This document shows, one piece after another, positions 1-9,847 of a stretch of DNA of 64,000 bases. The position numbers and the translations under genes were made by a program. How positions within the stretch are numbered: position 1 is the stretch's first letter; each line of letters opens with the position of its first letter. Location of the stretch: NCBI RefSeq assembly GCF_009746715.1, contig NZ_VRKW01000001.1:434001-498000 (forward strand). The letters run 5' to 3'. Below the pieces are notes generated by a model. That model saw nothing but the letters and a program-made list of their open reading frames with translations. It searched no databases and was not told the DNA's origin. Origin of the DNA: Ketobacter sp. MCCC 1A13808 (GTDB taxonomy: Bacteria > Pseudomonadota > Gammaproteobacteria > Pseudomonadales > Ketobacteraceae).

Positions 1-294
1 AGCAGCTTCAATAATCTGTTCACGCTTGGCTTCTGCCGTCACCATCAATACCGGCAAACTTTGCAGCTTGGCATCGGCTCGAACCTCTTTCAGTAAATCG
101 ATCCCGGTCATACCCGGCATATTCCAATCGGTAATAAGGAAATCAAAATCCGAAGATTTGAGTAACGGAAGCGCAGAAGTGCCGTCATCCGCTTCCTGGG
201 TGTTGGTAAACCCCAGATCCCTAAGAAGATTCTTTATAATTCGTCTCATTGTAGAAAAGTCATCAACAATAAGAATTTTCATGTTCTTGTTCAA
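1..294 (-). CDS. cheY: Chemotaxis response regulator CheY (3' end cut by window edge)
   Basis: The reverse complement reads MKILIVDDFSTMRRIIKNLL and onward, a single-domain receiver. It has the acidic pair after ILIV, the phospho-acceptor Asp in the ITDWNMPG motif, and the VTAEAK segment; the C-terminal third lies outside the window. When phosphorylated by CheA, CheY binds FliM at the flagellar switch and changes rotation. An ATG lies at 282, but a TTG at 294 has an ideal GGAGG five bases upstream and gives the MNKNMKIL N-terminus seen in Vibrio-type CheY, so I prefer 294. It follows fliA, as in Pseudomonas, where cheY begins the chemotaxis cluster. Identification is secure; the start is less so. 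Confidence 0.95.
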   Translation of the reverse strand, partial: MNKNMKILIVDDFSTMRRIIKNLLRDLGFTNTQEADDGTSALPLLKSSDFDFLITDWNMPGMTGIDLLKEVRADAKLQSLPVLMVTAEAKREQIIEAA

Positions 295-458
295 AGTTGC
301 CTCCACTGAACCCAGTTCACTACGTCTAATGTGCAAACTACGGTGGTTAACATGCTGTTGGAATCCGTCGAGCAGGCAGCACCCGCTGTTCTATCTCTCA
401 ACAGACTTTTTACTAAGTCTAGTTGTAGATCTAGCCGTATCCAGTTTTTGTATAAATA

Positions 459-1193
459 TCAAAGCCACTCTTGTAGGCGGGTTCGCAATCGTTGAGCAGC
501 CTGACTGTGAATTTGACTCACCCTCGATTCACTAACGCCCAGTACTTCACCGATTTCCTTCAGGTTCAGCTCTTCGTCGTAGTAAAGCGAGATAACCAAT
601 TGTTCACGCTCAGAAAGTTGCTCGATTGCCTTAGCCAGGTGATTGCGGAAATCCCCATGCTGCAGTTCTTCAAAAGGGTTCAGGGATTGCTCTTGTTGGC
701 GCTCACTGTCAATAAAATCGTCCGGCGATTCCATTTCATCCAGGCTGAACAAACGTGTCGCCATGCTGTCCTGAAGCATGGCATGGTATTCGTTCAGGGA
801 AATACCCAATTCGTTGGCGATATCCCGGTCATGGGCATCGGCACCGGTGCGATTCTCGACACTGCGGATGGCTTCCTGGATACGGCGCGCATTACGGTGT
901 ACCGAGCGCGGCGCCCACTCGCCCTTCCGCACATCATCCACCATCGCCCCGCGAATGCGGATACCGGCGTAGGTTTCGAAGCTGGCGCCCTTGCTATTAT
1001 CAAAACGCTTGATCGCGTCCAGCAGGCCAATCAAACCAGCTTGATATAAATCTTCAACCGCAACCGAGGACGGCATTCGACCCATCAGGTGATGAGCAAT
1101 GCGCCTGACCAAGGGCGTGTACTGCTCCACCATCGCATCCAGTTGAGGTGCCGATTTATCGTTATACATATGCTGCTGTCTTTGACCCAACAT
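459..1193 (-). CDS. fliA: Flagellar sigma factor 28 (FliA)
   Basis: This 244-residue protein is a group 3 sigma-70 factor that directs RNA polymerase to late flagellar and chemotaxis promoters. Region 2 is visible in the YTPLVRRIAHHL and LYQAGLIGLLDAIKRFD segments, and region 4 in the C-terminal helix-turn-helix LKEIGEVLGVSESRVSQIH. The length is normal for FliA. An internal Met at residue 9 (MYNDKSAP) is an alternative start; neither has a strong Shine-Dalgarno. It begins 14 bases after fleN, so it is the last gene of a flhA-flhF-fleN-fliA operon. In polar flagellates FliA activity is held back by FlgM; no flgM is in the window. Confidence 0.97.
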   Translation of the reverse strand: MLGQRQQHMYNDKSAPQLDAMVEQYTPLVRRIAHHLMGRMPSSVAVEDLYQAGLIGLLDAIKRFDNSKGASFETYAGIRIRGAMVDDVRKGEWAPRSVHRNARRIQEAIRSVENRTGADAHDRDIANELGISLNEYHAMLQDSMATRLFSLDEMESPDDFIDSERQQEQSLNPFEELQHGDFRNHLAKAIEQLSEREQLVISLYYDEELNLKEIGEVLGVSESRVSQIHSQAAQRLRTRLQEWL

Positions 1194-1206
1194 TGCTTTT
1201 GCCTGT

Positions 1207-2028
1207 CTAACGGGCGGCTACGCCCTGCACCAGACGATCCACGAAAAACTCCAGATGGCCGCGCGGCGTAGTAGGAAGCGGCCATCCGTCAACTTTATTT
1301 GCCAGGGTTCGGAATGCCAATGCCGCTTTACTGCGGGGATAGGCTTCCACCACCGGTTTTTGACGCATCACGGCTTTGCGAAGGTATTCATCAAACGGAA
1401 TGCAACCGCTAAATTGCAACGCGACATCCAGAAAGCGGTCGGTTACTTTGGTGAGCTTGGCGTAGATTTCCCGGCCTTCCTGTTGCGTGCGAACCATATT
1501 GGCCAACACATTGAAACGGTACATGCCGTGCTGTTGATTGAGCAGTTTCATCAACGCATACGCGTCGGTAATAGAGGTGGGCTCGTTGGTTACAACAAAA
1601 AGGCTCTCCTGGGCTGCCGTAAGAAAACTGACCACCATTTCGGAGATACCTGCAGCGGTATCGATCAGCAATACGTCCACCTGATCGCTCAGCTCACTGA
1701 AAGCGTGAATCAGACCGGCGTGCTCCCGCGTGCCCATGCTCACCAATTCCCGGGTGCCTGATGATGCCGGTACGATTTTAATTCCGCCGGGGCCGTCCAC
1801 CAGGATTTCGGACAAGCTGCATTCGCCATTCAAAACATGGGATAAGTTTTTACGCGCCGTAATACCCAAAAGGATGTCCAGGTTTGCCAGCCCCAGATCG
1901 GCGTCCATCAACACCACCCTGCGCCCCATCTCCGCCAGACACACGCCCAGGTTGATTGAGACGTTGCTCTTGCCGACACCACCTTTACCGCCCGTTACTG
2001 CGATAACCTGTACAGAATGATTGCTCAT
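1207..2028 (-). CDS. fleN: MinD-like flagellar number regulator FleN (FlhG)
   Basis: This 273-residue P-loop ATPase of the ParA/MinD family has the deviant Walker A motif GGKGGVGKS at about residues 13-21, followed by VVLMDADLGLANLD and VLLIDTAAGIS. In Pseudomonas and Vibrio it limits flagellar number to one by antagonising the master regulator FleQ/FlrA and works against FlhF. I chose the ATG at 2028, because the conserved part begins directly with MSNHSVQVIAVTGGKGG; the longer open frame upstream overlaps flhF and has no homologous content. It lies between flhF and fliA, the usual order in polar flagellates. Confidence 0.96.
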   Translation of the reverse strand: MSNHSVQVIAVTGGKGGVGKSNVSINLGVCLAEMGRRVVLMDADLGLANLDILLGITARKNLSHVLNGECSLSEILVDGPGGIKIVPASSGTRELVSMGTREHAGLIHAFSELSDQVDVLLIDTAAGISEMVVSFLTAAQESLFVVTNEPTSITDAYALMKLLNQQHGMYRFNVLANMVRTQQEGREIYAKLTKVTDRFLDVALQFSGCIPFDEYLRKAVMRQKPVVEAYPRSKAALAFRTLANKVDGWPLPTTPRGHLEFFVDRLVQGVAAR

Positions 2029-2059
2029 AAAATTTTTGTATGCACCTTGGTTCAGTTTG

Positions 2060-3511
2060 CTAGGCGTAGGCCAGCTCCGCTTCCGCATCCGAAATGGCAT
2101 CGCTGTAATAATCTGCCACCTCCGCTTCGTCCATTCTGTACCCCTTCGCGAGTGCAATGGCATGATTCAGAAGACGCGTCGCATTCGGTCGCTGTAAGTC
2201 ATCAGGGATATTCTGACCATCCGTGGTATAGGCTATGGGCAGCTGAGATTCAATGACCATGCTTAAAGCCTCGCCCAAACTTGCGGATTCGTCCAGTTTT
2301 GTGAGAATACAACCGTCTAGATTCAGATGTTTATAATCCGCAACCGCTTTATCCAAAATTCTGCGTTGCGTGGTGGAAGACAACACCAACCAGCGCTGCA
2401 CGTGATCACCCAGGGTTTCCAGCATATCCATCTGTTCCCGGTGAACCTGGTCTTTGTGGCTTAAACCCGCAGTATCGATCAGAACCAGTTTTTTGCGGGA
2501 CAATCCCCGTAAAATTTGCTCCAGGGACTGTTGCTCAGTGACCACCCGTACCGGTACGTTCAGAATGCGGCCCAACGTGCTGAGCTGCTCATGACCCGCA
2601 AGGCGATAACTGTCCGTTGTGACCAGTGCCAAATTCTCGGCGCCGTGTTCCAATACATAGCGTGTGGCTATTTTAGAAATGGTGGTGGTCTTACCCACAC
2701 CCGCCGGTCCGACGAAGGCAAAAACACCACCGTGGGCCACAATGTCCGCCTGCATTAACGGCAGATCGTCACTCAGCTCCACCAGGCAGGTTTTCCAGGC
2801 CTGTTTGATATCGGTATCGGCACGCACATTACGAACCAGCTTCCGGCACAGCGCCGGGGACAAACCCAGGCGCGCCAATTTTTTGAATACGGAGGCGGAT
2901 AATGGGTTCTGGTGGTTAAAGCTGCCCCAGGCCACATTCGCCATCTGGATATTGAGCATCTGACGCAACTGGCTCAGTTCGCCGCGCATAGCCGCCAGCT
3001 CGCTACCGGATTGCGGTGCTTGCTGCTGCGCAACAGGCGCAGGTTCTGCAACCCGGGGAGCCGCCGATTGGGCCTGCATTCGCTGCCGCGCGCGGGCACT
3101 GATTTGCACTTGAGGCTCTTGAGTCGATACACCCGACTCCTGCTGCTGACGTTGCTTTAACAACGCGTCAAATTGCTCGTTAGCCTGACCGCGCCGTTGT
3201 AGCGCTGCCATTAATTCTGACTTTTCTTCTTCCGTCGGAGCATACCCGTTATGGGCCTCTTTCAGCACCCGGGCAGGATCACCCATTTTGGGTGGTTGCG
3301 CGCTGTTATCCATATAATCCGGCATGTGGTTCGCCTTGCGTTCGCGCTCTTTATGCTGTTCCAGCACCTGGTTGTAATCGACGGCGGCAATGATTTCGAT
3401 GCCGCTCTCGACCTTGCGATTAGACAGAATCACGGCATCAGCACCCAGTTCATCACGCACCAGGTTCAACGCTTGGCGCATATCTGCTGCTATGAATTTT
3501 CGTGTGTTCAT
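2060..3511 (-). CDS. flhF: Flagellar SRP-type GTPase FlhF
   Basis: This 483-residue protein has an N-terminal B domain, a Gln/Ala/Pro-rich variable linker, and a C-terminal SRP-GTPase NG domain with the P-loop GPAGVGKTTT and the TKLDES guanine-specificity motif. FlhF localises to the cell pole and places the new flagellum there. The ATG at 3511 (MNTRKFIAADM) is preceded by GAGGA at good spacing and is preferred over a Met five codons upstream. It starts 29 bases after flhA and is followed 31 bases later by fleN, consistent with one operon. Its presence argues for polar rather than peritrichous flagellation. Confidence 0.96.
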   Translation of the reverse strand: MNTRKFIAADMRQALNLVRDELGADAVILSNRKVESGIEIIAAVDYNQVLEQHKERERKANHMPDYMDNSAQPPKMGDPARVLKEAHNGYAPTEEEKSELMAALQRRGQANEQFDALLKQRQQQESGVSTQEPQVQISARARQRMQAQSAAPRVAEPAPVAQQQAPQSGSELAAMRGELSQLRQMLNIQMANVAWGSFNHQNPLSASVFKKLARLGLSPALCRKLVRNVRADTDIKQAWKTCLVELSDDLPLMQADIVAHGGVFAFVGPAGVGKTTTISKIATRYVLEHGAENLALVTTDSYRLAGHEQLSTLGRILNVPVRVVTEQQSLEQILRGLSRKKLVLIDTAGLSHKDQVHREQMDMLETLGDHVQRWLVLSSTTQRRILDKAVADYKHLNLDGCILTKLDESASLGEALSMVIESQLPIAYTTDGQNIPDDLQRPNATRLLNHAIALAKGYRMDEAEVADYYSDAISDAEAELAYA

Positions 3512-3540
3512 GGTTTGTTTCCTCATTTGACCGATCCCGT

Positions 3541-5661
3541 TTATTGACCAACAGAAGCGGTAATCGTGATCTGTTTATTGTCAGGTACTTCGTTGTAAGA
3601 CAGGACATTCAAACCGGTGACGCTGAAGCGGAGGAAGCGTGACAACATTGGTCTGATGCCCGCGGATACCAGCAATACGGCCGGGTTACCCTGTAATTCC
3701 TGCTTCTGTGCCGCATCTGAAACCGATCGCTGTAATTTTTCTGCCAGCCCCGGCTCTATCACTGCGTCACTTGCGTTACCGCCAGAATTTAGTGCCTGTT
3801 GTACTGCTTGTAGCAACAACTGTTCCAACTCTGGCTGGAGCGTGATAACAGGCAGCTCATGGCCCACGCCGTATATGGTCTGGACGATCATGCGGGATAA
3901 TGAAACCCTCGCTGCCGACGTCAGCGCGTCAGCATCTTGACTCTTCGGCGCGACTTCCGCCAACGCCTCTGCAATGGTTCGTATATCGCGGATAGGTACA
4001 CTTTCCTGCAACAGGTTTTGCAGCACTTTATGTAGCTTGCTCAGGGGCAATGGATTCGGAACCAGGTTTTCGACCAGCTTGGGTGACGCTTTCTGCAGGT
4101 TTTCCAATAGTTTCTGTACTTCTTCAAAACCCAAAAGTTCGTGGGAATGCTTTAACATCACCTGATTAATATGAGTTGCAACCACGGTGCTGGCATCCAC
4201 CACGGTATAACCCATGGTTTGCGCCTGATCCCGTTGATTCGCTTCGATCCAGGCAGCATCCAGTCCAAACGCCGGGTCCTTACATTCAATACCATTAATT
4301 TTTCCGAATACCTGACCCGGGTTAATTGCCAATTCACGATCTGCGTGAATTTCGGCTTCGTCAATGGCCACCCCCATCAGGGTAATGCGGTAGGCGTTCG
4401 GCAACAGATCCAGGTTATCGCGTATATGCACCGAGGGCATAAGAAACCCCAGTTCCTGAGACAGCTTTTTGCGCACACCCTTGATACGCCCCAGTAACTG
4501 CCCTCCTTGCTGCTTGTCTACTAATGGAATCAAGCGGTATCCCACTTCCAGACCGATGGCATCCACCGGCTGAACATCTTCCCAGCCCAGCTCTTTAAAT
4601 TCACTTTCACGCTGCTGGGCCAATTCTTCCATTTGCTTTTCTTTCACTTGATCATCTTTGTTCGAGATGCCTTTACTCTCACGCTTCTTATGAATCCAAT
4701 AGGCACCGCCCCCGCAAATAGACGCCAGACCCAGAAAAGCAAAATGCGGCATACCGGGTATCGCCCCCATGATTCCAAGAATCAATGCCGATATACCCAG
4801 CGCCTGGGGCGACCCGAACATCTGTGACATCACCTGATTACCCAAATCCTGCGAACTGTTGACCCGGGTAACAATAATCGCCGCCGCAGTAGACAATAAC
4901 AGTGAGGGAATCTGAGCTACCAGACCGTCGCCGATGGTGAGTAACGCATACACCTTTAAGGCCTCTGAAAAGCCCAGATTGTATTGCGCCATACCGATGC
5001 CCAGCCCACCGACTATATTGATAATCAGAATCAGGATACCCGCCACCGCGTCCCCACGGACAAACTTGCTGGCACCGTCCATGGATCCGTAAAAGTCCGC
5101 TTCCTGGGTCACTTCTTCGCGGCGTATTTTGGCTTCGTCCTGATTAATTACACCGGCGTTCAGATCCGCATCGATGGACATTTGCTTACCGGGCATCGCA
5201 TCCAGCGTGAATCGCGCACTGACTTCGGAAATGCGACCGGCGCCTTTGGTGACGACCACGAAATTGATGATCATCAGGATCGCAAAGACCACCAGCCCCA
5301 CGGTGTAATTACCGCCGATAACCACTTCACCAAAGGATTGAATTACCTTTCCTGCCGCATCCCCCCCTTCGTGACCGCGTAACAAAACAACCCGCGTTGA
5401 AGCGACATTGAGCGCCAGACGTAACAACGTCGCTACCAGCAAAATAGTGGGGAAGATAGCGAATTCCAGCGGCCGCATGGTGTAAACCGAAACCAGCAAC
5501 ACCACCAGCGCCAGCGCAATATTAAATGTAAACAGAACATCGAGTAATACTGACGGCATCGGCAATGTCATCATTGCCATAACCACCAAGAGGAAGATTG
5601 GTGCGCCCCAACTGCCCCGTTTTAAGATGCCGCCTGCCTGTGTTAATGCTCCGCTTGCCAT
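3541..5661 (-). CDS. flhA: Flagellar type III export gate protein FlhA
   Basis: This 706-residue inner-membrane protein has about eight hydrophobic segments in its first half and a large cytoplasmic C-terminal domain. The cytoplasmic FHIPEP-type loop is recognisable as SEVSARFTLDAMPGKQMSIDADLNAG. FlhA is the main export-gate subunit of the flagellar type III apparatus; it forms a nonameric ring, uses the proton motive force and docks export chaperones. The length matches the family. It heads the flhA-flhF-fleN-fliA operon, with a 207-base gap to flhB that contains a sigma-54 promoter (5734-5749), as for flhA in Pseudomonas. Confidence 0.98.
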   Translation of the reverse strand: MASGALTQAGGILKRGSWGAPIFLLVVMAMMTLPMPSVLLDVLFTFNIALALVVLLVSVYTMRPLEFAIFPTILLVATLLRLALNVASTRVVLLRGHEGGDAAGKVIQSFGEVVIGGNYTVGLVVFAILMIINFVVVTKGAGRISEVSARFTLDAMPGKQMSIDADLNAGVINQDEAKIRREEVTQEADFYGSMDGASKFVRGDAVAGILILIINIVGGLGIGMAQYNLGFSEALKVYALLTIGDGLVAQIPSLLLSTAAAIIVTRVNSSQDLGNQVMSQMFGSPQALGISALILGIMGAIPGMPHFAFLGLASICGGGAYWIHKKRESKGISNKDDQVKEKQMEELAQQRESEFKELGWEDVQPVDAIGLEVGYRLIPLVDKQQGGQLLGRIKGVRKKLSQELGFLMPSVHIRDNLDLLPNAYRITLMGVAIDEAEIHADRELAINPGQVFGKINGIECKDPAFGLDAAWIEANQRDQAQTMGYTVVDASTVVATHINQVMLKHSHELLGFEEVQKLLENLQKASPKLVENLVPNPLPLSKLHKVLQNLLQESVPIRDIRTIAEALAEVAPKSQDADALTSAARVSLSRMIVQTIYGVGHELPVITLQPELEQLLLQAVQQALNSGGNASDAVIEPGLAEKLQRSVSDAAQKQELQGNPAVLLVSAGIRPMLSRFLRFSVTGLNVLSYNEVPDNKQITITASVGQ

Positions 5662-5733
5662 AGTACCTACGCTTGGTTAACAACAATATTTTGACGCTAT
5701 TGAAGGAATTTATCTCCGGTTTTGTTAACGCTC

Positions 5734-5749
5734 GCAAAGATTGTGCCCA
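5734..5749 (-). promoter_or_regulatory. Sigma-54 promoter of the flhA operon
   Basis: The minus strand reads TGGGCACAATCTTTGC. Taken from the second base, it matches the -24/-12 consensus TGGCACG-N4-TTGC at GG, C, A, C and TTGC with exact spacing. Transcription would start near 5722, about 60 bases upstream of the flhA start. In Pseudomonas and Vibrio flhA is under sigma-54 and FleQ/FlrA-class activators, which supports the call. No activator site was identified. Confidence 0.72.
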
Positions 5750-5868
5750 AACAACAAAAATCGTTCGAAATCGCTGTGGTTTCGCTTTTGATCGAGATTT
5801 TATCCGGGATTATGAAAACGGCGTGGGGCATGACATAACAACGGCACTGCTTATAAACTATAGCGCTA

Positions 5869-7005
5869 TTACTCGTCTTTGCGCATGTCCTCCGGTACCA
5901 CAAAGTCAGGCGTAGTACCGGGGTTGGGGCCCTTACCTTGCTGGAATTGCTCCAGCTGAAAAACATACGCCAAAACCTGAGCGACCGAAACATATAAACC
6001 CTGCGGAATTTCCCGATCCAGCTCAGAATGGTAATATATGGATCGCGCAAGCGGCGGCGAATTGAGGATTATCACGTCGTTGGCCAGCGCTACTTTTTTG
6101 ATTTGTAACGCCACAAAATCGGCGCCCTTTGCCACCAGTATCGGCGCTAACATTTTTTTGGAATCGTATTTCAAGGCAACTGCATAATGGGTGGGGTTGG
6201 TAATCACCACGTCGGCTTCGGGAATGGCTGACATCATACGACTCTGTGCCATTTCCCGTTGTTTCTGTCGAATTTTTCCTTTAACTTCCGGCTTACCTTC
6301 GGTGTCCTTGTATTCGTCTTTGACCTCCTGCTTGGTCATTTTCAATTGCTTTTTGTGTTGATAAATTTGGAACGGCACATCAATCGCCGCGATCAACAGC
6401 AGGGAACAACACAAATAAAAAAACGCCCAGGCAACCAATATCACACCGCTGGTCATGGCTTCGTCCACGGGTTGGAACCCCAGGGCCAGGTAGCGATCCC
6501 AATCGTACTGCATAATCAGAATCGCAAAAGTGCCGACCAATAAAAACTTAGCGATGGCTTTTGTCATTTCCATCAGGGCCTGTACCGAAAACATACGCTT
6601 AAGGCCGCTGAACGGATTCAGCTTATTAAATTTAGGCGCCAGCGCCTTAGTGGAAAAATTAAAGCCGCCAACCAGCGGTGGCACGAATAAAGCCGCAGCA
6701 AACACCAGGATATAGAACGGAACAAGTGCCGAGAACGCCAGCTTTGCAGACGCGATTAAATTGCCCGACATCACATCGGGGCTCATTAGCTCATCCCGGG
6801 GAATCTGATAATTCAGTTCAAATACCTCCCGACCGATGTCGTACAGCATACTGCCGGACATAATTATGCCTGCGGCACCGCACATAGTAACCGCCACACT
6901 GCCCAGTTCCTTGGAGCGGGCGACCTGGCCTTTCTCTTTGGCCTCCTGCTCCTTTTTGGCGGTGGCGTCTTCTGTCTTTTCCTGCCCGTCTTCGTTTTCG
7001 GCCAT
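5869..7005 (-). CDS. flhB: Flagellar export switch protein FlhB
   Basis: This 378-residue protein has a charged N-terminal tail (MAENEDGQEKTEDAT), four transmembrane segments and a cytoplasmic autocleavage domain. The NPTH self-cleavage motif is intact, with Asn at about residue 270. FlhB controls the change from rod/hook to filament substrates, together with FliK. The start codon follows the fliR stop as TAG-C-ATG, so the two genes are probably translationally coupled. It is the last gene of the fliL operon; flhA behind it has its own promoter. The length is normal for the family. Confidence 0.98.
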   Translation of the reverse strand: MAENEDGQEKTEDATAKKEQEAKEKGQVARSKELGSVAVTMCGAAGIIMSGSMLYDIGREVFELNYQIPRDELMSPDVMSGNLIASAKLAFSALVPFYILVFAAALFVPPLVGGFNFSTKALAPKFNKLNPFSGLKRMFSVQALMEMTKAIAKFLLVGTFAILIMQYDWDRYLALGFQPVDEAMTSGVILVAWAFFYLCCSLLLIAAIDVPFQIYQHKKQLKMTKQEVKDEYKDTEGKPEVKGKIRQKQREMAQSRMMSAIPEADVVITNPTHYAVALKYDSKKMLAPILVAKGADFVALQIKKVALANDVIILNSPPLARSIYYHSELDREIPQGLYVSVAQVLAYVFQLEQFQQGKGPNPGTTPDFVVPEDMRKDE

Positions 7006-7006
7006 G

Positions 7007-7780
7007 CTATCTCACCATTTCCTGAAGATAGTCAAAAGCATCACCGCTGAGCTTTTCGTATTGCGGCAACACATTACCCAAACCCAACCAGATGATCACC
7101 AGGCCCAGAACCATAGTAAACGGAAAGCCGATGGCAATAATATTCATTTGCGGCGCAGCACGACTGATCACACCGAACGATAAATTCACCACCAACAACG
7201 CAATAATGGACGGTAACGCCACCAAAACAGCGCCGGTGAACATCCAGCTGGCAAGACGCACTAGCTCCAGTAGATTCTGGGCCGGTAGCCCCACCGTCGA
7301 CACCGGCATGTGCTCGAAGCTGCTGCCCAATAAATACATCACCGCAAGATGACCATTCAGGGCGAAAAACAACAGGTTCACCGTCATCAGATAAATCTGA
7401 CTGATGGATGCCACATTAACACCGTTCACAGGATCCACCAGCGTGGCAAATCCCAACCCGTTTTGCATCGCCACCATTTGTCCACCTACGACAAAGATCT
7501 GGAACAACAACTGCAGAACAAACCCCATCGCTAGCCCCACCATAATTTGTTGGGCAATTATTAAAAAGGAATGCAGTGAAAGCAGCTCCACCATCGGCAC
7601 CGGATCAACCAGAGGCGCTACCACCAAAGTCACCGCCAAGGCCAGACCCAGACGTATGCGCATGGGTACCAGCTGCGTGCTTAGAATGGGCATAATGGTA
7701 AAAAAAGCGCTGATGCGGCAAAACGGCCAGAAATACTGGCCGATCCATTGATAGATCTGAGGTACGGTTACGTCAAACAT
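7007..7780 (-). CDS. fliR: Flagellar export gate protein FliR
   Basis: This 257-residue polytopic inner-membrane protein has about six hydrophobic segments and the RIGLALAVTLVVAPL-type sequence typical of FliR. With FliP and FliQ it forms the helical FliP5Q4R1 export channel inside the flagellar basal body. It starts three bases after the fliQ stop and is followed one base later by flhB, in the standard fliPQR-flhB order. Nothing is missing or truncated. Confidence 0.97.
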   Translation of the reverse strand: MFDVTVPQIYQWIGQYFWPFCRISAFFTIMPILSTQLVPMRIRLGLALAVTLVVAPLVDPVPMVELLSLHSFLIIAQQIMVGLAMGFVLQLLFQIFVVGGQMVAMQNGLGFATLVDPVNGVNVASISQIYLMTVNLLFFALNGHLAVMYLLGSSFEHMPVSTVGLPAQNLLELVRLASWMFTGAVLVALPSIIALLVVNLSFGVISRAAPQMNIIAIGFPFTMVLGLVIIWLGLGNVLPQYEKLSGDAFDYLQEMVR

Positions 7781-7783
7781 GGA

Positions 7784-8053
7784 TCAGCCGATCAAGGTCG
7801 GCATGTCCATCAATAACTTGTTGGTAAAATCGTGCACCAGGCTCCCCAGCCAGGGCCCCAATACCACCAGCGTCATCAAGGTAATTAACAGGCGGGGTAA
7901 AAAACTTAAGGTTTGTTCATTGATCTGGGTTGCGGCCTGAAACACCGAAACCACCAAACCAACACACAGGCTGGGAACAATAATAACGGAGACAATAAGC
8001 ATCGCAATATAAAGGGCTTCGCGCATAATGTCAGATATCACTTCCGGAGACAT
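7784..8053 (-). CDS. fliQ: Flagellar export gate protein FliQ
   Basis: This 89-residue protein has two transmembrane hairpin helices (about residues 16-40 and 52-75). Features such as MSPEVISDIMREAL and ATQINEQTLSFLPR are characteristic of FliQ. It is a subunit of the FliPQR export channel. The length is exactly that of the family. It lies between fliP (26-base gap) and fliR (3-base gap) in the conserved order. Confidence 0.97.
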   Translation of the reverse strand: MSPEVISDIMREALYIAMLIVSVIIVPSLCVGLVVSVFQAATQINEQTLSFLPRLLITLMTLVVLGPWLGSLVHDFTNKLLMDMPTLIG

Positions 8054-8079
8054 GGACTTTTCCTCTTGTTCGCAATGAG

Positions 8080-8847
8080 CTAAATTCCAAAACTCGCGGC
8101 CACCGTGCCCACGACCATGGCCCAGCCATCCACAAAAACAAACAACATAATCTTAAAGGGCAAGGATACGATCATTGGAGAAAGCATCATCATACCCATG
8201 GCCATCAATACGCTGGCCACCACCAGATCAATAATCAGAAAAGGGATAAACAGAAGAAAGCCGATCTGAAACGCCGTTTTCAATTCACTGGTAACAAATG
8301 CAGGGATCACGATGGTAATGGGTACTTCTTCCAAAGAGCGGTAGGTTTGATCTTTTCCGGACAACTCCACAAACAAATTCAAATCCGCCTCACGGGTCTG
8401 GGCCAACATAAATTGGCGCATGGGAATACTGCCTCGCTTGACTGCTTCCATTGCACCGAGTTGCTCATTCATATACGGCTGAATAGCGGCTTTATCCACT
8501 TCCTGGTATACCGGAGTCATAATAAATACGGTCAGGAACAATGCGAGCCCGATGAGGATTTGATTGGAAGGCGTTTGTTGCAAACCTATTGCTTGCCGTA
8601 ATATTCCGAACACCACGATAATCCGGGTGAAAGCGGTCATCATCATCACGATAGCCGGCAGGAACGACAGCATCGTCATGAGAATCAGCACTTGCAGGGT
8701 GACCGAATAACTTTGCGTACCGTCGTCGTTGGTCACCAGGTTAACCGCCGGCATGGTCAGCGGATCTGCGGCAAATGCACCCGCTGTCATTAACAACATC
8801 GGCGCCAGGATAATTAAACGAATCAGCCCCCTTCGATCAACTGTCAT
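8080..8847 (-). CDS. fliP: Flagellar export gate protein FliP
   Basis: This 255-residue protein has an N-terminal cleavable signal peptide ending near GAFAADPL, which is a known property of FliP. It is followed by four membrane segments and the [20 protein letters not shown] signature. FliP forms the pentameric core of the export channel. Its start overlaps the end of fliO by 11 bases, suggesting coupled translation. The length and order are as expected. Confidence 0.97.
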   Translation of the reverse strand: MTVDRRGLIRLIILAPMLLMTAGAFAADPLTMPAVNLVTNDDGTQSYSVTLQVLILMTMLSFLPAIVMMMTAFTRIIVVFGILRQAIGLQQTPSNQILIGLALFLTVFIMTPVYQEVDKAAIQPYMNEQLGAMEAVKRGSIPMRQFMLAQTREADLNLFVELSGKDQTYRSLEEVPITIVIPAFVTSELKTAFQIGFLLFIPFLIIDLVVASVLMAMGMMMLSPMIVSLPFKIMLFVFVDGWAMVVGTVAASFGI

Positions 8848-9397
8848 GGGTGGTCCCCGCTTTCAACAGCAACTGCATTTTGTCCGAGAATTCACTTTGC
8901 TTAGGCTTCTGGTCACCGCCTTCGAAATTTTTAATCAGCGTCACCTGTTGCGGTGTAACACCCAGCAGCAGCTTGCTGCCCTCCACTTCTACCAAAAGCA
9001 GCTTTTCCTTCGACCCTATACTCATTGCACCAAGCAGCTTCATATCGGATGTCGCTCCGGGCAAATTCAGATTAAAACGTTTACTGAGCCAGGCCAGACC
9101 GGCAATGACCGCTAGCACGGCAAACAGTCCCAGCACCATGTTCAACACACTCTGGCCGCCGTCGGTGCCGGAACGGCTCTGCGGATCATCTTTAAGACGG
9201 AATTTTGGATTCAGCTCCGAACCCGGTTGCGATGTGCGATCCGCCTCGGCCTGCTCGTCATGAGTATTTTGCGCAACCGGTGCAGACTGTTGTCGGACTG
9301 CCCCTGTCGGTTCTGCCACGGCGACAAGACTGAACAAGCCCCACAAAATCGCAGCGAAACCAGCTCGGGAAAGCATGCAAAGGGTGACAGATTTCAC
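8837..9397 (-). CDS. fliO: Flagellar biosynthesis protein FliO
   Basis: This 186-residue protein has a hydrophobic N-terminal segment, a low-complexity polar stretch (about residues 30-75), one strong transmembrane helix ([20 protein letters not shown]) and a small cytoplasmic domain ([20 protein letters not shown]). FliO is a chaperone-like factor that helps assemble the FliP ring. The first 28 residues look like a signal peptide, making this a long-type FliO as in pseudomonads. It lies between fliN and fliP and overlaps fliP by 11 bases. Confidence 0.93.
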   Translation of the reverse strand: MKSVTLCMLSRAGFAAILWGLFSLVAVAEPTGAVRQQSAPVAQNTHDEQAEADRTSQPGSELNPKFRLKDDPQSRSGTDGGQSVLNMVLGLFAVLAVIAGLAWLSKRFNLNLPGATSDMKLLGAMSIGSKEKLLLVEVEGSKLLLGVTPQQVTLIKNFEGGDQKPKQSEFSDKMQLLLKAGTTHDS

Positions 9398-9400
9398 CGC

Positions 9401-9826
9401 TTAACCCAGCTTCTTAATACGTTCGGCGGGACTGATGACGTCCGTTAATCGGATACCGAATTTTTCATTAACCACCACCACCTCACCATGGGCAATCAGC
9501 GTTCCGTTCACCAACACGTCCAAAGGCTCGCCCGCCAAGCGATCCAACTCTATGACCGAGCCCTGATTGAGCTGCAATAGGTTACGGATACTGATGTCGG
9601 TGCTACCCACTTCCATAGACAGGGTCACCGGAATATCAAGTATCACATCCATATTGGGACTGTTGGCGCTGGAACCGCGAACACCGGTATCCTGCAGGTT
9701 TTCCAGCTCCACCGGTTGTGCCTGCGCCGGTGCATCCACCTCATCATCATCCTGTTCCGCTAACGCAGCGGCCCACTCGTCTGCCAATGCTTCATCATCA
9801 ACGGGTTTTTCGTCTTCGCTCATCAT
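9401..9826 (-). CDS. fliN: Flagellar motor switch protein FliN
   Basis: This 141-residue protein has an acidic, low-complexity N-terminal extension (about residues 1-50) and a C-terminal SpoA domain (VTLSMEVGSTDISIRNLLQL to IRLTDVISPAERIKKLG). With FliM it forms the C-ring, binds CheY-P and takes part in docking the export ATPase. Two adjacent ATG codons (9826 and 9823) could serve as start. It begins 21 bases after fliM. Confidence 0.96.
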   Translation of the reverse strand: MMSEDEKPVDDEALADEWAAALAEQDDDEVDAPAQAQPVELENLQDTGVRGSSANSPNMDVILDIPVTLSMEVGSTDISIRNLLQLNQGSVIELDRLAGEPLDVLVNGTLIAHGEVVVVNEKFGIRLTDVISPAERIKKLG

Positions 9827-9847
9827 CTACACCGCTATTTCGTGAAT

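Noticed and set aside
283-458. Promoter or terminator between fliA and cheY
   Set aside because: An AGACTT/AAGTCT repeat is present but has no T tract, and no sigma-28, sigma-54 or clear sigma-70 site was found.
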